Part shown: positions 1-6,338 of the stretch, piece by piece
Layout of the letters: every line of letters begins with the position of its first letter
How positions within the stretch are numbered: the stretch's first letter is position 1
Origin: CAJUPY01 sp051871275
GTDB taxonomy: Bacteria; Bacteroidota; Bacteroidia; Bacteroidales; Muribaculaceae
Assembly: GCA_051871275.1 (NCBI GenBank)
Contig: JBJECR010000077.1
Span: 1-12,006, forward strand
Direction of reading: 5' to 3'
Length of the DNA: 12,006 nt
Notes under the pieces: generated by a model
What the model was told of the DNA's origin: nothing
What the model saw: only the letters and a program-made list of their open reading frames with translations
Databases searched by the model: none
Made by a program: the position numbers and the translations under genes

Positions 1-93
1 GTGTGAAAATAGAACACCCGCTTCATTGCGTCCACCCGATAGCTGAATAGTTACCAGTATCGCGTAAAAAAAACAGATGGTGAAAAGAATCAC
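1..93 (-). CDS. Partial N-terminus of an unidentified exported or membrane protein
   Basis: An open frame runs on the minus strand from a GTG at 93..91 off the window edge. It gives 31 residues that start VILFTICFFYAILVTIQL and continue SGGRNEAGVLFSH. The strongly hydrophobic stretch looks like a signal peptide or a first membrane segment. The GTG lies one base past the stop codon of the upstream gene (95-97), an arrangement typical of translational coupling. The family cannot be named from 31 residues, and a chance open frame is possible because the stretch is so short. The true start could also be a codon inside the end of the upstream gene. Confidence 0.35.
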   Translation of the reverse strand, partial: MILFTICFFYAILVTIQLSGGRNEAGVLFSH

Positions 94-94
94 A

Positions 95-1165
95 CTATTC
101 TTCTGCAATTTTGCGGCGGAGGGCAGCAATGCGGAAATTTATGGCACCTGTTTGCTCGTTTTCATCACAGTGACGCAAAGCACGCTCATAGTATTCCAGT
201 GCAAGTTTGAAATTTTGCGTATTTTCCTCTGTAAACGTAGCAAAATCCACTTGCCAAGCAACATTTGTGGAATCAATGTCGGCACGCTGTTTGAGGTAGT
301 ATGCGGCGGAATCGTTTTGATTTTGCGAGGTAAAAATGTCGTATTTGTCGTAGCAGTCACGAGCAAATTCTTCTATATTGCTTGCCAGATAAGCCTTGCT
401 GTGTTCAAATTCCAACTGCTCCTGTTGCATTTCTTTTTCACGCACCTCGTTTATCTTTCGCCTGCGTTCTATTTCCTTTTTCCTTTCCTCCAGGCTGCCT
501 TTAGAGTTCAACATGGAATCCGCTTTTGCGAGTTCACCGTCAATAATGTACTGTGTCACTTGGCGACGAAATTCGTCAAGTTGGTCAAAGTCCGTTCTTG
601 CGTATCTTTCCGCCATTTTCTCCACGAGATTTTGATTTTTCTGTTCATCTTCGTAGAGTTTCTGCATCATATCCGAGCGTTCTTTTTGCGAAATTTTTTG
701 TTGCTTGTAAAGCTCGGAAATTTCTTGTTCACGTTCACGGAGTGTTTTTCTGAGAGTTTTCACGAGCTTACGGCTTGCGTTCACTTTGTCTGATTCATAC
801 TCTTCCGGCTTTACAAGCACTATTGTCAGAGGGTTAGGCGAATAGCTGTGTCTTTTCAGCTGTTCGGCGTCGTTTAATACGTATTCGTGCAGCCGCACAC
901 TCTTAAGAGTGAATTTGCCTTCCGGAACTTTAATTGAAAATTCACCGTTACCGGAACTTTGCACTTTACCGCGGTCTGTCTCAATGATTACGCCGTTCAG
1001 TCTTTCACCCGTGATAAGATTTCCTGAGGCATCAAGTCGCCCGCGAGCTTTAGTGATGCCCTGTTGCACCTGTGCTGAAGCGGAAAATGCCGCTACGGCA
1101 AATGCACATAATATTATAGTGTTTTTTAGAACCTGTTTCATAGAATTATTTTTAACCTTTTTCAT
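95..1165 (-). CDS. Exported protein: regulatory-like beta domain, coiled coil and TPR-like C-terminus
   Basis: This is a 356-residue exported protein of unknown function. A signal peptide ends near residue 31 (AAFSASA|Q). Residues about 38-119 resemble a carboxypeptidase-regulatory-like beta sandwich (GRLDASGNL...NGEFSIKVPEGKFTLKSV). Residues about 125-275 are rich in Glu, Lys, Arg and Gln and should form a long coiled coil. The last 80 residues (AAYYLKQRADIDSTN, FKLALEYYERALRHCDENEQ) look like one or two TPR helices. The protein probably acts in the periplasm as a scaffold or partner protein; that is inference. Two ATG starts, at 1165 and 1141, arise from a 24-bp tandem duplication; the second gives a more ordinary signal peptide (MKQVLKNTIILCAFAVAAF). 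A minus-strand -7 box lies at 1185-1192. The partial gene at 1-93 follows directly and may share its operon. Confidence 0.85.
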   Translation of the reverse strand: MKKVKNNSMKQVLKNTIILCAFAVAAFSASAQVQQGITKARGRLDASGNLITGERLNGVIIETDRGKVQSSGNGEFSIKVPEGKFTLKSVRLHEYVLNDAEQLKRHSYSPNPLTIVLVKPEEYESDKVNASRKLVKTLRKTLREREQEISELYKQQKISQKERSDMMQKLYEDEQKNQNLVEKMAERYARTDFDQLDEFRRQVTQYIIDGELAKADSMLNSKGSLEERKKEIERRRKINEVREKEMQQEQLEFEHSKAYLASNIEEFARDCYDKYDIFTSQNQNDSAAYYLKQRADIDSTNVAWQVDFATFTEENTQNFKLALEYYERALRHCDENEQTGAINFRIAALRRKIAEE

Positions 1166-1177
1166 AGAATTATTTTA
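1138..1177 (-). repeat. 24-bp tandem duplication over the start codon
   Basis: On the minus strand the segment AATAATTCTATGAAA followed by A/C and AGGTT occurs twice, offset by exactly 24 bases (ATG at 1165 and ATG at 1141). The offset is in frame, so the longer product gains eight residues (MKKVKNNS) before the ordinary signal peptide. The two copies differ at one base within the shared segment. Confidence 0.8.
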
Positions 1178-1184
1178 TAATTTG

Positions 1185-1192
1185 CAAAGTTA
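1185..1192 (-). promoter_or_regulatory. -7 box for the coiled-coil/TPR protein gene
   Basis: The minus strand reads TAACTTTG, a match to the Bacteroidetes -7 form TAnnTTTG. The upstream -33 element is weak (ATTG at a 17-base spacing). The predicted RNA would start near 1178-1180, about 13 bases before the first ATG and 37 before the second. Confidence 0.4.
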
Positions 1193-1228
1193 ACATTTTT
1201 TTTGCTTATCAATGGGGCTATTTGACTA

Positions 1229-1244
1229 TAAATTTGTAACTTTG
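1229..1244 (+). promoter_or_regulatory. Two adjacent -7 boxes upstream of dCMP deaminase
   Basis: TAAATTTG (1229-1236) is followed directly by TAACTTTG (1237-1244). Both fit TAnnTTTG, and they lie 19-27 bases upstream of the ATG at 1263. No good TTTG is seen 19-21 bases further up, so which box is used, if either, is unsettled. The short distance to the ATG implies a leader of only about 15-20 nt. Confidence 0.4.
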
Positions 1245-1262
1245 ACAAAATTTTATGCAAAC

Positions 1263-1703
1263 ATGGAGCAAAATCAGAAACAAGTGTTGCTGGACAGAAG
1301 ATATTTGAGAATGGCTCGAATATGGTCCGAAAATTCATATTGTGTGAGGCGTAAGGTGGGTGCAATTATCGTTAAAGACGGAATGATTATCTCCGATGGC
1401 TACAATGGCACGCCTTCAGGTTTTGAAAACGTCTGCGAAGATGATTCCGGAGTTACAAAACCATACGTTCTTCATGCGGAAGCAAATGCTATCACCAAAG
1501 TAGCTCGCAGCAATAATTCCAGCGACGGTGCCACTCTATATGTCACCGCTTCACCGTGTATGGAGTGTGCGAAACTGATTATCCAAGCAGGAATACGCCG
1601 TGTGGTATTTAATGAACTTTACCGCATTTGCGATGGAATCGAACTTCTGGAGCGAGCAGGCGTTGAATGTGTACACATTGAAAATATTGAAAACAATATA
1701 TAA
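1263..1703 (+). CDS. Deoxycytidylate (dCMP) deaminase
   Basis: This enzyme deaminates dCMP to dUMP, the substrate of thymidylate synthase, in the cytoplasm. The 146-residue protein has the full zinc-dependent cytidine deaminase signature: His71-Ala-Glu73 (HAEANAI), where the His binds zinc and the Glu is catalytic, and Pro98-Cys99-Met-Glu-Cys102 (SPCMEC), which supplies the two Cys ligands. VGAIIVKDGMIISDGYNG near residues 32-49 is the usual strand before the active site. The length fits the ComEB/dCMP deaminase family. I place the start at ATG 1263 (MEQNQKQ). An in-frame ATG at 1212 would add 17 unmatched residues and would run through the promoter-like boxes at 1229-1244. The S41 protease gene begins 17 bases downstream, so the two are probably co-transcribed. 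Confidence 0.95.
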   Translation: MEQNQKQVLLDRRYLRMARIWSENSYCVRRKVGAIIVKDGMIISDGYNGTPSGFENVCEDDSGVTKPYVLHAEANAITKVARSNNSSDGATLYVTASPCMECAKLIIQAGIRRVVFNELYRICDGIELLERAGVECVHIENIENNI

Positions 1704-1720
1704 GACTTTTTTGAGCAATA

Positions 1721-3334
1721 ATGGACAATAAAAACAATATTTACCGGGCACTTATTCCACTCGTGATTGCACTCGCTTTTGCCGGAGGTATATGGCTCGG
1801 AACATCTATGAACCGTAACCGAGGTTTAAGTTCTGCAAATCAAAAACTTGGTGCTATACTTAATCTTATTGATAATGAGTACGTTGAGCATGTGGATTTG
1901 GATTCACTCGTTGACATTTCACTGCCGAGTATGCTCGCTAATCTGGACCCCCACTCCGTCTATATCCCTAAAAGCGAATTGCAGGGCGTAAACGACGAAC
2001 TTGAAGGCTCTTTCAGCGGCATAGGCGTTCAATTTATGATTCAAAACGACACTATCACCATTATTGAAGCCATTTCCGGAGGTCCATCGGAAAAAGTGGG
2101 AATCCTTGCAGGTGACCGTATAGTGACAGTTGACGGAGAAAACGTTGCCGGTATAGGTATTACAAATGAGAGGGTTATGAAACTTCTCAAGGGTGATGCA
2201 GGGACAAAGGTTACGCTCGGAATTAAACGTAGCAATTCCGTAAAAACACTCTCTTTTGAGGTTACTCGCGGTGCAATCCCGGTGCCTATGATTGATGCTT
2301 CATATATGTTTAACGACCATACGGGTTATATACGCGTAAAACGTTTTGGCAGAACCACATACGATGAATTTTTCACATCTCTTCTCACACTCGGCTCTCA
2401 AGGTGCGGACTCATATATAATAGACCTCCGCGGAAACGTGGGAGGATATATGGAAATGGCTGTGCTTATGGCAAATGAGTTTCTCCAGGCAGGAGAACTG
2501 ATTGTGGCTCAGAAAGGACGTGACGGCAAAAACGATAAGGCTTATTTTGCTGATGGTTCCGGCAGTTTTAAGGGTTCGAAACTCGTGGTGCTGATTGACG
2601 AATACTCCGCAAGTTCCAGCGAAATATTTGCAGGAGCAATACAAGACAACGACCGCGGACTGATTATCGGTCGTCGCTCCTTTGGTAAAGGCTTGATTCA
2701 GCGTCAGGCAGATCTCCCGGACAGCAGTGCCATCCGCCTTACGATTGCTCGCTATTACACACCTTCCGGCAGATGTATCCAGAAAGATTACACAGACGCT
2801 GCAGGGTATGAAAATGATATCGTAGAGCGATATAATCATGGTGAAGCCTTTGATGCTGATTCCGTGAAACTGAACACGGAAGATGAATATTCCACAAAAT
2901 ACGGCAGAAAAGTATATGGCGGCGGTGGTATAAACCCGGATATCTTCGTACCTTTTGACACTACCGGCATCACTACATACTATCTCAGCGTGGCAAATGC
3001 GGGACTTATCCAGAAATTTGCATTTGAATATTGCGACTTGAATCGCGACCAGCTGAAAACGCTCGATGACCCGCTCTCGCTCCTGCCGAATGACGAATTG
3101 CTGATACGCTCTTTCGCAAACTACGCTCGCCAAAACGGCATTGCTCCACGATGGTACTATATCCGTCTGTCTCAGAAACTTATCCTAAGTCAGATTAAGG
3201 GACTTATTGCACGCGATGTGAAGAGTATGCAGGCTTATTTCGAGATTATAAATAAGGACGATACCGCCATTCTGCGTGCCGTTAAGGAGATTGAAGCAGG
3301 AAATGCGGATTTCCCGATTGGTGCAGAAAAATAA
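1721..3334 (+). CDS. S41 family C-terminal processing protease (CtpA/Prc-like)
   Basis: This is a 537-residue periplasm-facing serine protease. A single hydrophobic segment at residues 9-28 (ALIPLVIALAFAGGIWLG) should anchor or export it. A PDZ domain covers roughly 90-180 (SGIGVQF...GDRIVTVDGE...LLKGDAGTKVTLGIKR). The S41 catalytic core follows: YIRVKRFG, DSYIIDLRGNVGG (231-242), then YSASSSEIFAGAIQDN with the likely nucleophile Ser298, and RRSFGKGLIQ with the general base Lys323 and Gln327. The Ser-Lys spacing of 25 equals that of E. coli Prc. The family trims C-termini of periplasmic proteins and, in some species, controls peptidoglycan hydrolases; substrates here are unknown. About 190 residues follow the core, with no recognised domain. 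It sits 17 bases after dCMP deaminase and 8 bases before the folate gene, so it is the middle gene of an apparent operon. Confidence 0.95.
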   Translation: MDNKNNIYRALIPLVIALAFAGGIWLGTSMNRNRGLSSANQKLGAILNLIDNEYVEHVDLDSLVDISLPSMLANLDPHSVYIPKSELQGVNDELEGSFSGIGVQFMIQNDTITIIEAISGGPSEKVGILAGDRIVTVDGENVAGIGITNERVMKLLKGDAGTKVTLGIKRSNSVKTLSFEVTRGAIPVPMIDASYMFNDHTGYIRVKRFGRTTYDEFFTSLLTLGSQGADSYIIDLRGNVGGYMEMAVLMANEFLQAGELIVAQKGRDGKNDKAYFADGSGSFKGSKLVVLIDEYSASSSEIFAGAIQDNDRGLIIGRRSFGKGLIQRQADLPDSSAIRLTIARYYTPSGRCIQKDYTDAAGYENDIVERYNHGEAFDADSVKLNTEDEYSTKYGRKVYGGGGINPDIFVPFDTTGITTYYLSVANAGLIQKFAFEYCDLNRDQLKTLDDPLSLLPNDELLIRSFANYARQNGIAPRWYYIRLSQKLILSQIKGLIARDVKSMQAYFEIINKDDTAILRAVKEIEAGNADFPIGAEK

Positions 3335-3342
3335 TTATAGCT

Positions 3343-3912
3343 ATGCCGGAAGACAAGGCATCTATCCGCAAACGAATGAGAGAGCTGAAAAAGCTACTCA
3401 CGGATTCGCAGAAAAGTTTTGCGGAACAGTCTGTTATTGAGCAAATTGAAAGCCTTAAAGAGTTTGCAAAAGCAGAAAAGGTTCTCCTATACTATTCCCT
3501 ACCCGATGAATTGCCGACACACGAAATGGCAGCACGGTGGAGCAAGACAAAAAGCATATATTTACCGCGAGTGGCAGGAGAAGATATGGAAATTTTGCCT
3601 TATTCTGCGGATTCACTCGCTTCAGGTTCTTTCTCCATTTCCGAACCGCAAAAAGGAGACATACTAAATCCACATTTGCTTGATTTAGTGATAGTTCCCG
3701 CCGTAGCCTTTGACCGCCACGGAAACAGAGTCGGTCGCGGCAAAGGATTTTACGACCGCTTCCTTACGGACTTAAACGTCATAAAAATAGGCATTTGCTA
3801 TGATTTTCAGATAGTGGAAGAAATTGAATCTTCAAGCCATGATATACCTGTTGATATGCTTGTTGTTGCAACCACAGGCTTGAAAGACAATAAAAGACAA
3901 CTTGAAAATTAA
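3343..3912 (+). CDS. 5-formyltetrahydrofolate cyclo-ligase
   Basis: This enzyme converts 5-formyl-THF to 5,10-methenyl-THF using ATP and so returns stored folate to the one-carbon pool. The 189-residue length is normal for the family. The diagnostic nucleotide-binding motif is present at 130-139 (VGRGKGFYDR), preceded by LDLVIVPAVAFDRHGNR and followed by the late conserved HDIPVD (166-171). The N-terminal Arg/Lys-rich helix (IRKRMRELKK) is also typical. The ATG at 3343 lies 8 bases after the stop of the S41 protease. Pairing with dCMP deaminase makes metabolic sense: one supplies dUMP and the other supports the folate pool that thymidylate synthase draws on. Known symbols for the family include fau/ygfA; none is assigned here. 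Confidence 0.95.
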   Translation: MPEDKASIRKRMRELKKLLTDSQKSFAEQSVIEQIESLKEFAKAEKVLLYYSLPDELPTHEMAARWSKTKSIYLPRVAGEDMEILPYSADSLASGSFSISEPQKGDILNPHLLDLVIVPAVAFDRHGNRVGRGKGFYDRFLTDLNVIKIGICYDFQIVEEIESSSHDIPVDMLVVATTGLKDNKRQLEN

Positions 3913-3950
3913 AATACTATGAGTACCTTTGCAAAATCAAGATATTTTGC
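3902..3950 (+). promoter_or_regulatory. Promoter of the small lipoprotein gene, with an inverted repeat at the predicted start
   Basis: TTG at 3902-3904, a 19-base spacer and TACCTTTG at 3924-3931 match the Bacteroidetes promoter form. The predicted start is near 3937-3938, leaving a leader of about 46 nt. The last G of the -7 box begins a 7-bp inverted repeat, GCAAAAT (3931-3937) and ATTTTGC (3944-3950), with a 6-base gap. This could be an operator or a 5' hairpin. The promoter overlaps the last codons of the upstream folate gene. Confidence 0.6.
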
Positions 3951-3983
3951 ATTTCAACTATCATAACATAAAACGTAAATAAT

Positions 3984-4352
3984 ATGAAAAAGATTTTTAA
4001 AACATTTTTAGTGACACTTGTAGCATTTGCATGTATGACGCTCGTTTCTTGCACAAAATCTGCTGAACAAATAGTAGATGAAGCTGAAGAACTAATAAAT
4101 GACGATGGCACAATCAACTCTGAAAACATTGACAAAGTATTGGATCTCTACGAAGCGGCTATTGACCGCATGACAGGACTCAAAGACAAATGTGAAGAAG
4201 CTTCAAAAAATATGGATTTTGACAATCCTGACGTGAAAGAAGCTCTCCAACTTGCAGCTGTCGGTGAAGCTCTCCAAACAGCACTATCTTATTCCGAACT
4301 TACTCCGGAGCAAGAAGCTCGCATAGCGGAATTAAACAAAAAGTTAAAATAA
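3984..4352 (+). CDS. Small lipoprotein of unknown function
   Basis: This 122-residue protein carries a signal peptide with lipobox LVSC, so lipidation is expected at Cys23. The mature part (about 100 residues) is acidic and predicted mostly helical (EQIVDEAEELIND, KVLDLYEAAIDRMTGLKDKCEEASKN, PEQEARIAELNKKLK). I do not recognise the family. The residues just after Cys23 (TKSAEQ) lack the acidic run that marks surface lipoproteins in this phylum, so the protein probably faces the periplasm (inference). It has its own promoter upstream and a strong terminator directly downstream, so it appears to be a single-gene unit. The start at ATG 3984 gives a standard signal peptide (MKKIFKTFLVTLVAFACMTL). 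Confidence 0.88.
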   Translation: MKKIFKTFLVTLVAFACMTLVSCTKSAEQIVDEAEELINDDGTINSENIDKVLDLYEAAIDRMTGLKDKCEEASKNMDFDNPDVKEALQLAAVGEALQTALSYSELTPEQEARIAELNKKLK

Positions 4353-4371
4353 CACACAGACAAAATAAACT

Positions 4372-4410
4372 ATAAGAGCCTGACAATTCCGGTCAGGCTC
4401 TTATTTTTTT
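4372..4410 (+). terminator. Intrinsic terminator after the small lipoprotein gene
   Basis: A perfect 13-bp stem, ATAAGAGCCTGAC (4372-4384) with GTCAGGCTCTTAT (4392-4404), has a 7-base loop and runs into a T tract through 4410. It starts 19 bases after the stop codon. Confidence 0.93.
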
Positions 4411-4565
4411 ATGGACTTTGTTAATAGTTCCTAAAAATATGTTGTAAAACATGTTTTTGTGTAATATGTTGATTAGCAGATTATTGCAGAGGTGTTTTTA
4501 CTATTTGTGAAATCAAATTAAGAAAAATTGAGATTGCAAATGTAACTTTTCTCGGAAAAAACTCG

Positions 4566-4573
4566 TATATTTG
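4566..4573 (+). promoter_or_regulatory. -7 box upstream of ndk
   Basis: TATATTTG fits TAnnTTTG and lies 35 bases before the ndk ATG, predicting a leader of about 30 nt. No convincing -33 TTTG is present at the expected distance. The rest of the gap between the preceding terminator and ndk (4411-4565) is AT-rich and shows only small features, such as a repeated AATATGTTG; I see no gene in it. Confidence 0.45.
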
Positions 4574-4608
4574 ATAGATTTTTTAGAAAACCGATAAAAA
4601 AACACGTT

Positions 4609-5073
4609 ATGCAACAATCACTAATCATCATAAAGCCCTCCGGAGTGGAGCGTGGTTTGATAGGTAAAATAATAGACCGTTTTCAGCAAAAAGGTTTGAT
4701 TATTGCCGGACTGAAAATGATGAAGATGAACGAAGAACTTCTCCGCGAACACTATGCTCATCTTACCGATAAACCATTCTTCCCTTCACTGCTGAATTCT
4801 ATGATGGCATCACCCGTGATTGTTATGTGCCTTAAAGGTCGTGACGCTATCGCTGTTATTCGCGGTATGGTGGGAGCCACAAATGCCAGAAATGCAGCTC
4901 CCGGTACTATCCGCGGTGATTTCGGTATGAGTTCACAGGAAAATATCATTCACGCTTCAGACTCAGAAGAAAACGGTATCATTGAAACAAACCGTTTCTT
5001 CAAGCCGGAAGAAATTTTTGATTACACTCCGTTTGCCCTCAAATATATTTACGCGCCGGGCGAACAAGACTAA
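4609..5073 (+). CDS. ndk: Nucleoside diphosphate kinase
   Basis: Ndk moves the terminal phosphate of NTPs to NDPs and dNDPs through a phosphohistidine intermediate, balancing cytoplasmic nucleotide pools. The 154-residue protein matches the family along its whole length. It has the N-terminal strand SLIIIKPSGVERGLIG with Lys9, the segment GATNARNAAPGTIRGDFG (89-106) that contacts the nucleotide, and the active-site motif NIIHASDS with catalytic His115. The ATG at 4609 gives the normal family N-terminus (MQQSLIIIKP). The peptidase gene starts 17 bases after the stop with no promoter between, so ndk and the cell-wall hydrolase are probably transcribed together. Confidence 0.97.
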   Translation: MQQSLIIIKPSGVERGLIGKIIDRFQQKGLIIAGLKMMKMNEELLREHYAHLTDKPFFPSLLNSMMASPVIVMCLKGRDAIAVIRGMVGATNARNAAPGTIRGDFGMSSQENIIHASDSEENGIIETNRFFKPEEIFDYTPFALKYIYAPGEQD

Positions 5074-5089
5074 AAATATACGCAGTAAA

Positions 5090-6082
5090 ATGTTGATTTT
5101 AAGAGAAATTAAAACATTATCCTTGTTTGCGATTCTTGCAGGAACTTCCGTAGCCGCATCCGCACAGACTTATCGTCTGCCTGATGCTCATACCGCTACG
5201 CACAACGACCTTATTGCATCGCAGGAAAACATCACAAACCAGGTTAAGGTAGAGAACACACAGGAATTCCTTGATAACCTGTTCAAAGAGGAAGAAGAAC
5301 CGGAAATAGATATCTATACCGAAGGTTGGAACAGCAAACTCGTAAACCCCTACTCCGGTATTGACGTTCCGCAGACTAAAGTTATAGACGTGAGCAACTT
5401 TTCAATGCCATGTCCGGGATACCTTACATCCCAATATGGCTATCGTCGCCGTTTCCGCCGTATGCACAAAGGTGTTGACCTCAAAGTGCACATCGGCGAC
5501 ACTATCCGTGCGGCTTTTGACGGAAAAGTGCGTCTGACAAACTATGAACGCCGCGGCTACGGATATTACGTGATTATCCGCCATACAAATGAGCTTGAAA
5601 CGGTGTATGGCCACCTTTCAGAGTTCCTCGTGGAAGAAAACCAGTACGTCAAAGCAGGCGACCCGATTGCTCTTGGTGGCAACACAGGACGTAGCACAGG
5701 TCCTCACCTCCACTTTGAAACACGCTATATGGGTTATCCTATAAACCCGATGGCAATCTTCGACTTCCCGAACCAAACGGTTCACACGGATACATATACT
5801 TTTGACAAAGATACGTATCAATATGCTCGTAACTTTGACCCGGCTGCCAACACGGCATACGCTCGTCAGTACCAGCAGGAATATGCTAAAAATAATCCTA
5901 ATGCAGGCAAATACACGGGTAAAAGTTCCGGCAAATCTTCCGGAACTTACACCGTACGCAAGGGCGACAGCCTCAGCCGCATTGCTTCCCGCACAGGTGT
6001 TTCCGTGAAAAGAATTTGCAAACTGAACGGAATTAAAACCACTACTAAAATCCGTCCGGGACAGGTTCTCAAATTAAGATAA
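5090..6082 (+). CDS. M23 family peptidoglycan endopeptidase with C-terminal LysM domain
   Basis: This is a 330-residue exported metallopeptidase that should cut peptide cross-links in peptidoglycan. The signal peptide is residues 1-26 (LSLFAILAGTSVAASAQ). The LytM-like domain (about 108-226) keeps every active-site residue: His126 and Asp130 (HKGVD) as zinc ligands, His175 (YGHLS), and His206-Leu-His208 (HLHFE), where His208 binds zinc. A Ser/Gly/Lys-rich linker (KYTGKSSGKSSG) leads to a C-terminal LysM domain (286-329, YTVRKGDSLSRIASRTGVS...IRPGQVLKL) for binding glycan. Because the active site is complete, it is probably an enzyme and not a degenerate activator. I chose ATG 5090 because the 36 codons that an upstream in-frame ATG (4982) would add overlap ndk in another frame and hide the signal peptide. 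It lies 17 bases after ndk. Confidence 0.94.
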   Translation: MLILREIKTLSLFAILAGTSVAASAQTYRLPDAHTATHNDLIASQENITNQVKVENTQEFLDNLFKEEEEPEIDIYTEGWNSKLVNPYSGIDVPQTKVIDVSNFSMPCPGYLTSQYGYRRRFRRMHKGVDLKVHIGDTIRAAFDGKVRLTNYERRGYGYYVIIRHTNELETVYGHLSEFLVEENQYVKAGDPIALGGNTGRSTGPHLHFETRYMGYPINPMAIFDFPNQTVHTDTYTFDKDTYQYARNFDPAANTAYARQYQQEYAKNNPNAGKYTGKSSGKSSGTYTVRKGDSLSRIASRTGVSVKRICKLNGIKTTTKIRPGQVLKLR

Positions 6083-6114
6083 CACAGCGGCAACGCCGTC
6101 AAACCATATAAAAT

Positions 6115-6152
6115 AGCCACATTGAACTCAAACTCAATGTGGCTGTTTTTTA
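6115..6152 (+). terminator. Intrinsic terminator between convergent genes
   Basis: An 11-bp perfect stem, AGCCACATTGA (6115-6125) with TCAATGTGGCT (6134-6144), has an 8-base loop and is followed by GTTTTTT. It ends the ndk/M23 transcript. Read on the minus strand, the same stem is followed by ATTTTATAT, so it may also stop transcripts of lptD coming from the other side. Confidence 0.9.
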
Positions 6153-6219
6153 TACGCACCTCAAGATATAGACCATCGTTTTGTGTCTTCTACAACAGTT
6201 GTCACTCTCACAATTATGC

Positions 6220-6308
6220 AATATTGCCCCTGCTTTGCGACAAAAAACACACAATATTGCCCCTGATTTGTAACAGAAAACACACAATGTTGCCCCTGAT
6301 TTGTGACA
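6220..6308. repeat. Tandem array of a 33-bp repeat (2.7 copies)
   Basis: Three copies start at 6220, 6253 and 6286, spaced exactly 33 bases apart. Each begins AAT(A/G)TTGCCCCTG(A/C)TTTG and the first two continue to ...AACACAC; the third stops matching after about 23 bases. The array lies in the gap between the terminator at 6115-6152 and the lptD stop at 6339. On the minus strand each unit starts TGT(G/T/C)(A/G)CAAA and contains CAGGGGCAA. Multiple short direct repeats beginning TGT are known at the ends of some insertion sequences (IS21 family), but no transposase is present here, so that origin is only a hypothesis. Confidence 0.8.
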
Positions 6309-6338
6309 TAGTATTAAACCAAGCCACTTATAAACGTC

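Noticed and set aside
77..793. Long plus-strand open frame opposite the coiled-coil/TPR gene
   Set aside because: It is the mirror of a well-formed minus-strand gene with a signal peptide and coiled coil; its product is an unlikely run of Phe, Leu and Cys with no family features.
1212..1262. Upstream ATG for dCMP deaminase
   Set aside because: It would add 17 residues not typical of the family and would place the start before the promoter-like boxes.
2411..3133. Minus-strand open frame of 240 codons inside the S41 protease gene
   Set aside because: It lies wholly opposite the catalytic core and C-terminal part of a clear S41 protease and shows no recognisable motif or start context.
3455..3673. 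Minus-strand open frame inside the cyclo-ligase gene
   Set aside because: It is antisense to a clear enzyme gene and has no motif or regulatory signal of its own.
4982..5089. Upstream start for the M23 peptidase
   Set aside because: The added 36 residues overlap ndk in another frame and precede a good signal peptide, which must be at the N-terminus to work; ATG 5090 is preferred.
6220..6308. CRISPR array reading of the 33-bp repeats
   Set aside because: The units are contiguous with no unique spacers between them, and no cas gene is present.
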